Below, in pieces: positions 6,121 to 10,799 of a stretch of DNA of 10,799 nt. This stretch comes from Cyanobacteria bacterium M_surface_7_m2_037 (lineage in GTDB: Bacteria > Cyanobacteriota > Cyanobacteriia > PCC-6307 > Cyanobiaceae), in the NCBI GenBank assembly GCA_016882585.1, contig VGPP01000053.1:1-10799 (forward strand), written 5' to 3'. The notes under the pieces are model-generated. The model saw nothing but the letters and a program-made list of their open reading frames with translations. It did not search any database and was not told where the DNA came from. The translations under genes and the position numbers were made by a program. How positions within the stretch are numbered: position 1 is the first letter of the stretch; each line of letters opens with the position of its first letter.

Positions 6121-6384
6121 ATGACCGCTGGCGAGCTGTTCCTCGAGAGCCTCAGCTCCGGGGTGATCACCCAGGCCGAGATCGACTGGCTGCTGAGCCA
6201 GCAAGACCGCCTCACCAGGGCTGAGCAGGCGGCGATGCAGCGGCTGGGCCGCCTGCTCGATCAGGGGCAGATCCAGCTGGGCTGCCGGGTGGCACCGCAG
6301 CTGCAACGGCACCGCCAGGTGCTCAACGAGTGGATCGAACCGCTGGGACGGCGGCGTAGATCCTCCCTGGTCCGAACCGCCTGA
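6121..6384 (+). CDS. Small conserved-looking hypothetical protein (87 residues)
   Basis: ATG 6121 (after an in-frame TTG at 6118) starts a soluble, mostly helical protein beginning MTAGELFLESLSSGVITQAE, with later RLGRLLDQGQIQLGCR and VLNEWIEPLGRRRR. Codon use and composition fit the surrounding genome, and it resembles small hypothetical proteins I associate with picocyanobacteria. It has no membrane segment or catalytic motif. It is divergent from the DoxX unit, with the long hairpin 36 bases upstream in what would be its leader or promoter region. Function unknown. Confidence 0.75.
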   Translation: MTAGELFLESLSSGVITQAEIDWLLSQQDRLTRAEQAAMQRLGRLLDQGQIQLGCRVAPQLQRHRQVLNEWIEPLGRRRRSSLVRTA

Positions 6385-6548
6385 AGCAAAACGGCTCAAC
6401 TGGGCGGTGATCCGCCAGGCTTGACACTCGCACCGTCCCCTCTCTTGATTCAAGACTATTTCGAGTAAACTACTTTAAAGCCCCGGAAAAAAGAGGACAT
6501 CAGAAAACACACTTCGACCGCGTCACCGAGAGTGGCAAAACTGCGAGC

Positions 6549-7262
6549 ATGAAGCGCACTATCCCCTTGCAGCTTTCTCGCAGTCTGCTGGATGCAACAG
6601 GGATGATAGTGACATTGCACCATCTTGAAAGAATACCCACCAAAAACAGACTTCTTATTGTCAGCAACCATCGCAGCCTGCTAGATGCCCCCCTACTGAT
6701 GTCGGCAATCAGTCGGCCCGTACGATTCGTCTGTCATCATTACATGAGCCAGGTGCCGCTACTGCAGCAGGCAGTTGCGCTGATGGGTGCCTTTCCGCTC
6801 GAGGCTGATCAGCGAAGGCAGTCGTCGTTCTTTCAGCAGTCGGCCAGATTTCTGCAAGCGAATCAGGTGGTGGGCGTGTTTCCCGAGGGTGCGGATCCGA
6901 TGGTGAAGGTCAACGCTCCCCAGCAGCTCAGTCCGTTCCACAGGGGCTTTGCGCATCTTGCCCTGAGGGTGCCAGTGGATGACCTGTCGATTCTGCCGGT
7001 TGCCATTGCTTCAAGGGAGGAAAAACAGGGAAAGCTTGCTCCGCTTGCCTTGTTTCGGCGCTTCGATCCATCGGAAGCATTGTTTCAACGTGATGGTTGG
7101 CATTCTGCAATCCTTTACCGGCATGTTGATGTTCTCTTTGGCCGTCCTCTGCTGATCGATGAGGGATGGAAATCTCGTTATCGTGGCAGCAGTGGAGCTG
7201 TTCTAGCCCGAGAACTCACCCAAGCCTGTTGGAGCCAGATCGCGGAGATGTTGGCCCAATGA
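6549..7262 (+). CDS. PlsC-type lysophospholipid/glycerolipid acyltransferase family protein
   Basis: A 237-residue acyltransferase. The catalytic NHRSLLD box (HX4D, His41 and Asp46) and the acceptor-binding FPEG motif (residues 111-114) are both present at the usual spacing, so it should transfer an acyl chain from acyl-ACP or acyl-CoA to an alcohol or lysolipid. The next gene, 22 bases downstream on the same strand, is an alpha/beta hydrolase like the N-terminal half of plant phytyl ester synthases, whose C-terminal half is an acyltransferase. The pair may therefore make phytyl, plastoquinol or other neutral lipid esters rather than phosphatidate. The gene's base composition is visibly less GC-rich than the cpc and panC genes. 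Start ATG 6549 has no strong ribosome site; the 160-base leader contains TTGACA at 6421 but no convincing -10 partner. Confidence 0.85.
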   Translation: MKRTIPLQLSRSLLDATGMIVTLHHLERIPTKNRLLIVSNHRSLLDAPLLMSAISRPVRFVCHHYMSQVPLLQQAVALMGAFPLEADQRRQSSFFQQSARFLQANQVVGVFPEGADPMVKVNAPQQLSPFHRGFAHLALRVPVDDLSILPVAIASREEKQGKLAPLALFRRFDPSEALFQRDGWHSAILYRHVDVLFGRPLLIDEGWKSRYRGSSGAVLARELTQACWSQIAEMLAQ

Positions 7263-7284
7263 TGCTGATGAGCACTCGTAGATC

Positions 7285-8127
7285 ATGATCACCACCTTCA
7301 GGACTTTGCGGCTCACTGCTTGCACACCTGCGACACCATCTCGGCCGCTGTTTGTTTTTTTGCCGGGCATGGACGGCAGTGGTGCGTTGCTTAAACCGCA
7401 AGTTGCCGGACTCAGCTCTGGCTTTGACATTCGCTGTTTATCCATCCCCCCAGACTACCTCAAAGGTTGGGACGAACTGACCGAGCAGGTCGCCGCTCTG
7501 ATCCGGATGGAGCAGCAACGGCATCCTGGGCGCACCACCACTGTTTGTGGCGAATCGTTTGGTGGTTGTTTGGCGTTGAGGCTGATCACGCGCTTTCCGA
7601 ACCTGTGTGATCAGTTGATTCTGGTCAATCCCGCCTCATCAGCACAGCGTCAACCCTGGATCGGTGCCTGCAGCTCTTTGACTCAGTTGCTGCCCACGAC
7701 GATTTATCAGCTCTCCACCCTCAGTCTGTGCAATCTTCTGATTGCATCCCATCGGGTCAGCAGGCCAACACGGCTTCAGCTGCTGGCTGCCATGCAGGCT
7801 GTCAGGCCTCAAAGCGCTGCCTGGAGACTGGCATTGCTCAGACAGTTTCGTCTGGAGGATCTTCCTCTTGATCGCGTTCGCCAGCCTGTTCTAATCCTGG
7901 CCTCGGGAGCGGATCGACTCCTGCCTTCCCCACGGGAGGCGAAGCGATTGGCTCGCTTTCTTCCAAACACCACAATCGTTCACCTTCCGGATAGTGGACA
8001 TGCCTGCCTTTTGGAGGACCAACTCAATTTGTCTGCCATCCTCAGGTCGCAGGATTTTTGTCGTGACCAGTTGGGGGCCACTTTGCCGGTGAACGCGCCA
8101 GCCCAGGCGGCTGCAGTTCTCTGGTAG
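7285..8127 (+). CDS. Alpha/beta hydrolase, phytyl-ester-synthase-like
   Basis: A 280-residue alpha/beta hydrolase with a full apparent triad: nucleophile elbow GESFGG (Ser91), Asp210 in LASGADRLLPS, and His239 in LPDSGHACLLED. The opening FLPGMDGSG, GESFGGCLALRL and LVNPASSA match the N-terminal domain of plant PES/ELT phytyl ester synthases and their cyanobacterial relatives, more closely than generic esterases. It probably handles acyl groups from galactolipids or esters, working with the acyltransferase encoded 22 bases upstream. The C-terminal 35 residues after the His motif look unconserved. Composition again is lower in GC than the flanks, consistent with a separate origin of the pair, though lineage-specific variation is possible. 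Confidence 0.85.
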   Translation: MITTFRTLRLTACTPATPSRPLFVFLPGMDGSGALLKPQVAGLSSGFDIRCLSIPPDYLKGWDELTEQVAALIRMEQQRHPGRTTTVCGESFGGCLALRLITRFPNLCDQLILVNPASSAQRQPWIGACSSLTQLLPTTIYQLSTLSLCNLLIASHRVSRPTRLQLLAAMQAVRPQSAAWRLALLRQFRLEDLPLDRVRQPVLILASGADRLLPSPREAKRLARFLPNTTIVHLPDSGHACLLEDQLNLSAILRSQDFCRDQLGATLPVNAPAQAAAVLW

Positions 8128-8196
8128 CCCGCTGGCGTAAGTGAAGCCTGCGACACAGGCAGGTGGAACCGTGCGGGAAACCGGCCGCGCCTCGCG

Positions 8197-8418
8197 TTGA
8201 AAGTGCTTAACGTTTTGCAACATTGCATCAAGAGCGTGGATCGCACACTCAGCCGCCAGTTCGCCGTTGAGACCCAGGCCAGAGCCATCGATGCCTGCAA
8301 TGACGTGGCCGAGCTCAGGCGCATCGCCAAAACATTGCTGACGGCGTGGCATCTGCAGACGGACATGACGCGGCACTTTGGCGCCCAGGCGCTGGGCATC
8401 ACCCCGCCATCGCCATGA
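8197..8418 (+). CDS. Small conserved-looking hypothetical protein (73 residues)
   Basis: A compact helical protein reading KVLNVLQHCIKSVDRTLSRQ, then AIDACNDVAELRRIAKTLL and AWHLQTDMTRHFGAQALGI. No ATG is available at the 5' end; TTG 8197 or GTG 8203 must serve as start. The stop overlaps the MarC-family start as ATGA, so the two are probably translationally coupled. No catalytic or membrane motif is visible and I recognise no named family. Confidence 0.75.
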   Translation: MKVLNVLQHCIKSVDRTLSRQFAVETQARAIDACNDVAELRRIAKTLLTAWHLQTDMTRHFGAQALGITPPSP

Positions 8419-9008
8419 GCCTGTCCACGCTGGCGGTGGGCCTGCTGGCGCTGAGCGACCCGGTTGGGTTGCTCAGCGTTGTGGGCCAGGCCGGTGCCGG
8501 CAGCGGTTACCGCCTGCGGCGGATCAGTCGTCTGGCGGTGTTCACCTACCTGGCTGTGCTGCTGGTGGCCTGCTGGTGGGGATCGGGCCTGCTTGGCTTA
8601 TTCGGGATTAGCCTGCCGGCCTTCCGGGTTGCTGGTGGCCTGATCCTGCTGCCCTTGGGGCTGAGGCTGCTGGAGGGGCGCCCGGCACTGCTGGGCAGTG
8701 GCTTGGCGGATGATCCGGCAGCGGCGATTGTGCCGATCGGAGTGCCGCTGATGGCAGGCCCCGGCACGATTTCCCTGGTGGTTGCGGAAGCTCCCGACGG
8801 CTGGAGCGGGCGACTGCTGGTGAGCCTGGTGATCGGCGCCATGGCTATGGGGCTCTACCTGTTCCTGCAGTTCACGCCGCGGCTGCGGGTCTGGCTGGGT
8901 CAGACCCGCGAACGGGTGCTGCAGCGCTTGATGGGTCTGTTGATCACTGCGGTGGCGGTGCAGATTCTGGTGAACGGGCTGAAGGGCTGTTTTCCGATCC
9001 TGGGCTGA
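8415..9008 (+). CDS. MarC-family (UPF0056) integral membrane protein
   Basis: A 197-residue inner-membrane protein with about six hydrophobic helices and the family features DPVGLLSVV near the N-terminus and VPLMAGPGTIS mid-protein (half-repeat DP/GP motifs of MarC proteins). MarC proteins resemble transporters but their substrates are unproven; the old link to multiple antibiotic resistance is not supported. ATG 8415 overlaps the preceding gene's stop by four bases. The length is slightly below typical but all expected helices seem present. Confidence 0.88.
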   Translation: MSLSTLAVGLLALSDPVGLLSVVGQAGAGSGYRLRRISRLAVFTYLAVLLVACWWGSGLLGLFGISLPAFRVAGGLILLPLGLRLLEGRPALLGSGLADDPAAAIVPIGVPLMAGPGTISLVVAEAPDGWSGRLLVSLVIGAMAMGLYLFLQFTPRLRVWLGQTRERVLQRLMGLLITAVAVQILVNGLKGCFPILG

Positions 9009-9065
9009 GAGGGGCTGGCAGGGTAGAGAATGAGCCTGGCCAGTTCCTGATCTCTCCCCGACGCC

Positions 9066-9284
9066 ATGCCTGCTGAAGTGGTGATCGAGGGGACAACGCT
9101 GCGATTGGCAAGGCCCAGCGACGTCGCCGTTGCGCGGCGTGTGGCGGCCCATTTCCAGCGCCGCATCGCTGAGGACGACTGGCGCCCCTATCGGAGCAGA
9201 ACGGATGCGGTGCGGGCCTGGATCCGGCTGGGCGGCATCCGCCTGCAGGTGATGGAGGCGCTGAGCCTGCTGAACGAGTCGTGA
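9066..9284 (+). CDS. Small hypothetical protein (72 residues)
   Basis: ATG 9066 to TGA 9284 encodes a soluble protein starting MPAEVVIEGTTLRLARPSDV and ending in RLQVMEALSLLNES. It is 57 bases after the MarC gene on the same strand and may share its transcript. Arg-rich and mixed helix/strand character; no recognised motif. Codon use fits the genome, so I consider it real but unnamed. The sequence after its stop decays into gene fragments. Confidence 0.65.
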   Translation: MPAEVVIEGTTLRLARPSDVAVARRVAAHFQRRIAEDDWRPYRSRTDAVRAWIRLGGIRLQVMEALSLLNES

Positions 9285-9347
9285 ACCTCTGCTTCGCCTC
9301 AGGCATGTCAGGCGAAAGCGAAAACTCGTCCGGAAATTACGGGCACG

Positions 9348-9563
9348 CAGGACAGCAGCCTGGCGGGCAGGCGACTGTTGGTTGCCGTTGCCACAAGCGG
9401 CAGCAGCAACCGGATCATGACCAGCGCCGATGGCATCAGCTGGTCCTTGCGCAGCACCCCAGCCAGCGCCGGCTGGCGATCGATCTGCTGGTCACCCCAG
9501 CGCAGTCAGTTCGCAGCCGTGAGCAACAGCGGCACTGGCAACCGGGTGATGGTGTGCCCCTGA
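9348..9563 (+). pseudogene. Fragment of a 'GNRVMTS/CWSP' repeat protein
   Basis: In the frame ending at TGA 9563 the translation reads LVAVATSGSSNRIMTSADGI, then SWSLRS, CWSPQRSQF and AAVSNSGTGNRVMVCP. These are one full and one partial copy of a beta-propeller-like repeat (VAVA.SGTGNRVMTSPDGI.W...CWSPE) that I associate with large repeat proteins in cyanobacterial and viral genomes. No proper start codon, signal peptide or further repeats are present, so this is a leftover of a longer gene. Left boundary approximate. Confidence 0.6.
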
Positions 9564-9682
9564 ACCATGAGCAAAACCTCTGCACCCATGCCTGCCGCTG
9601 AATCGCGCTGCTGGCGCGATCCGATCAGGCCGGAGACCGGCGCCACCCCGCTCACCCTTACGGCCGAATTCAGCGACACCGA

Positions 9683-9890
9683 TCCGATAGTGGAGTCTGC
9701 ATCACAACCTCTGCATTTACGCGTGATGCGATTGCTTGCGCTGCAGTCTTCAGGGACAAGAAGATTCTGCTAATTGATGCCAACCGCCTCCTCGCTCGCT
9801 TGATGCTCGACGCTTGAGTAGGTGTATCGGTCAAGGATTCCTATCGTGTGTACCGCATCGACGAGGACTTTTGGCAGAGTTTGAGGAGCA
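9683..9890 (+). pseudogene. C-terminal remnant of an Mrr-like restriction endonuclease
   Basis: One frame reads GVCITTSAFTRDAIA, KKILLIDANRLLARLMLDA, then TGA (9815-9817), and continues in the same frame with VGVSVKDSYRVYRIDEDFW. This order matches the C-terminal end of Mrr-type restriction endonucleases (GVFITTS.F...A, I.LIDG..L..LM, VGV, then a D-E-D ending). The catalytic core and DNA-binding domain that should precede it are absent, and the internal stop splits what remains. It appears to be a dead relic of a restriction system. Boundaries approximate. Confidence 0.7.
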
Positions 9891-10040
9891 ATAAGTCAGT
9901 TCAAATGATCATGCCAGGGGCTTCTCGAGAGTCACTGCTGGTGCAAGTGCTAAGAGCCGCGTGTTCACTACTGCCTGCCTCCGGCCCCATGCAGCCGCAC
10001 CGCCTCCCCGTTCTCGGCACCGATCCCCAGCCCTGAGTCC
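9891..10040. other. Gene-free stretch after the Mrr remnant
   Basis: The frame of the Mrr remnant stays open to 10036, but nothing after 9890 resembles a known protein. I see no terminator, repeat or RNA gene. With 9285-9682 it makes up the degraded zone between the MarC cluster and the phycobilisome linker locus. Confidence 0.5.
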
Positions 10041-10268
10041 TCATCGGGCATCAGCCGCTACCGCTTCGCGGGCCTGCGGCACCATGCCCACATGGATCAG
10101 GCAGGCCTGGGCCAGGTCGCTCCAGTCGCCGGGCAGGGTCTTGAGGCTGCGGGAGGTGCCGGGTTCGTTGATCTGCAGCCCTCCCTGGTCGACAGCCGCC
10201 ACCTCGCTGAGCACCGCTAGGAAGCGCTGCTGGTCCATCCCCTCAAACAGCTGCAGGGGGCTGGGCAT
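10041..10268 (-). CDS. Small hypothetical protein (75 residues) downstream of the rod linker
   Basis: ATG 10268 to the stop at 10041 gives a soluble protein: MPSPLQLFEGMDQQRFLAVL, EVAAVDQGGLQI, SLKTLPGDWSDLAQACLIHV and GMVPQAREAV. Composition looks like a genuine coding region. Its start lies 26 bases inside the end of the preceding membrane ORF, in another frame, with a TGA just before it, so the two could be overlapping genes or a single gene split by a frameshift. No family recognised. Confidence 0.6.
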   Translation of the reverse strand: MPSPLQLFEGMDQQRFLAVLSEVAAVDQGGLQINEPGTSRSLKTLPGDWSDLAQACLIHVGMVPQAREAVAADAR

Positions 10269-10386
10269 CGATCACTCGCAGCAGCAGCCGATCGGCCTCG
10301 TCGCGGTGTTCGTCTGGATCGAGCACCAGCAAGGCCTGGGCCAGGTTGAAGGTGGCGAACACCAGCAGGATGCCGAGGCTGCGCAT
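10243..10386 (-). CDS. Short secreted or membrane-anchored protein (47 residues)
   Basis: ATG 10386 starts MRSLGILLVFATFNLAQALL, a signal-peptide or membrane-anchor type N-terminus, followed by an acidic/basic helix DPDEHRDEADRLLLRVID. It lies 20 bases downstream of the rod-linker stop on the same strand and is likely co-transcribed. It overlaps the next ORF by 26 bases. It may be a stand-alone small protein or the exported N-terminus of a frameshifted longer one. Confidence 0.55.
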   Translation of the reverse strand: MRSLGILLVFATFNLAQALLVLDPDEHRDEADRLLLRVIDAQPPAAV

Positions 10387-10406
10387 CGGTGATCCTGGGG
10401 CTCGGA

Positions 10407-10799
10407 TTAGCCCTGGGCTCCGGTGCTCAACATCGCCAAGGCTACCCAGAGCAGGAGGCCGGTCAGCACGAAGCCACCAGTGGCCACAAAATACCGCCAA
10501 GCGTTCTGCACAGCCGGGGTGGGCTGATTGGCCAGCCAGGCCGGACGCGGCCAGCCTGCCCAGGTGCCGCTGCCGACCCCGGGAGCGCGAACGGCCATGG
10601 TGTCACGCCAGTAGGCGTCGTAGCGGGGGGCTTGCTGGTTGAAGGGCATCGTGCCCACCGCCTGGCCAGCCAGCACCCGGGCGCGTTGGTAGGGCACCAG
10701 GTCTTCCCCGAAGGTTTCCAGATATTCCGTTGAATCGATCAGAGCATCGATGAAGGCCGGCAGCCCTTGCTCCGCGATCACGATCGACCAGGCGATGCG
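10407..10799 (-). CDS. cpcL: Phycobilisome rod-core linker, CpcG/CpcL type with C-terminal membrane helix (5' partial)
   Basis: The frame is open through the right edge, so only the last 130 residues are seen. AWSIVIAEQGLPAFIDALID, STEYLETFGEDLVPYQRAR and PFNQQAPRYDAYWR are the end of the phycobilisome linker polypeptide domain found in CpcG proteins. The tail ends with a hydrophobic helix (FVATGGFVLTGLLLWVALAML). In the family, a C-terminal membrane helix is the mark of CpcL (CpcG2), which anchors phycocyanin rods to the thylakoid membrane, often serving photosystem I, without an allophycocyanin core. An internal GTG at 10781 falls inside the domain and is not the start. Two small ORFs follow on the same strand. 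Confidence 0.85.
   Translation of the reverse strand, partial: RIAWSIVIAEQGLPAFIDALIDSTEYLETFGEDLVPYQRARVLAGQAVGTMPFNQQAPRYDAYWRDTMAVRAPGVGSGTWAGWPRPAWLANQPTPAVQNAWRYFVATGGFVLTGLLLWVALAMLSTGAQG

Noticed and set aside
5850..6224. Plus-strand open frame across the DoxX upstream region
   Set aside because: It overlaps the hairpin and the better-supported gene at 6121, and its translation looks non-coding.
6421..6471. TTGACA followed by TAAACT as a promoter for the acyltransferase gene
   Set aside because: The spacing between TTGACA and any good -10 box is wrong; TTGATT to TAAACT is 15 bases, which is weak. Not strong enough to list.
8128..8196. GCCTG/CAGGC hairpin after the hydrolase gene as a terminator
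   Set aside because: The stem is only 5 bp and no T-tract follows.
9281..9601. Open frame from GTG 9281
   Set aside because: It overlaps the end of the small gene at 9066 and the repeat-protein fragment in another frame, with no protein-like motifs.
9602..9620. Short inverted repeat ATCGCGC/GCGCGAT
   Set aside because: A 7-bp stem without a T-tract in GC-rich DNA is likely to arise by chance.
9567..9773. Open frame from ATG 9567
   Set aside because: Its 3' part is in a different frame from the recognisable Mrr remnant; no motif supports it.

Overview
The window looks like chromosomal DNA from an alpha-cyanobacterium of the Synechococcus/Cyanobium group. It is GC-rich, carries a fused panC-cmk gene, and has phycocyanin-type phycobilisome genes (cpcE, cpcF, a cpcA remnant, ho1 and a rod-core linker). 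Several small genes have the character of picocyanobacterial conserved hypotheticals. No phycoerythrin genes are visible. I saw no HIP1-type octamer enrichment, tRNA, rRNA, CRISPR array or complete mobile element.

Layout. (1) 1-1724, + strand: the last codons of an RlpA-like gene, a strong terminator, then panC-cmk. (2) 1725-3958: after a 36-bp perfect palindrome in the convergent gap come, on the - strand in transcription order, cpcE, cpcF and a low-molecular-weight tyrosine phosphatase, joined by short start/stop overlaps. (3) 3959-5133: upstream of cpcE lies what appears to be a collapsed cpcBA operon. The first codons of cpcB are joined in frame to the second half of cpcA. It is divergent from an intact heme oxygenase gene. 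(4) 5134-6384: a DoxX-family membrane protein with an apparent one-base frameshift near its 5' end, a 46-codon membrane ORF upstream of it, a long hairpin, and a small conserved-looking gene on the + strand. (5) 6549-8127: a lower-GC two-gene unit, a PlsC-type acyltransferase followed by an alpha/beta hydrolase. The hydrolase has the motifs of the N-terminal half of plant phytyl ester synthases, so the pair resembles a split form of those fused enzymes. (6) 8197-9284: two small unknown genes around a MarC-family membrane protein. (7) 9285-10040: a decay zone with no intact gene. It holds a fragment of a repeat-rich 'GNRVMTS'-type protein and the C-terminal end of an Mrr-like restriction endonuclease broken by an in-frame stop. 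(8) 10041-10799, - strand: the 3' part of a CpcG/CpcL-type phycobilisome linker with a C-terminal membrane helix, followed by two small overlapping ORFs.

How the genes fit together. Heme oxygenase opens the bilin branch, CpcE/CpcF attach phycocyanobilin to phycocyanin alpha, and the CpcL-like linker holds phycocyanin rods at the membrane. This is light-harvesting gene territory, yet the phycocyanin genes here are reduced to a chimeric remnant, so intact cpcBA copies would have to lie elsewhere in the genome. The most interesting items are that cpcB'-'cpcA chimera, the split acyltransferase/hydrolase pair, the perfect palindrome and the gene graveyard at 9285-10040.
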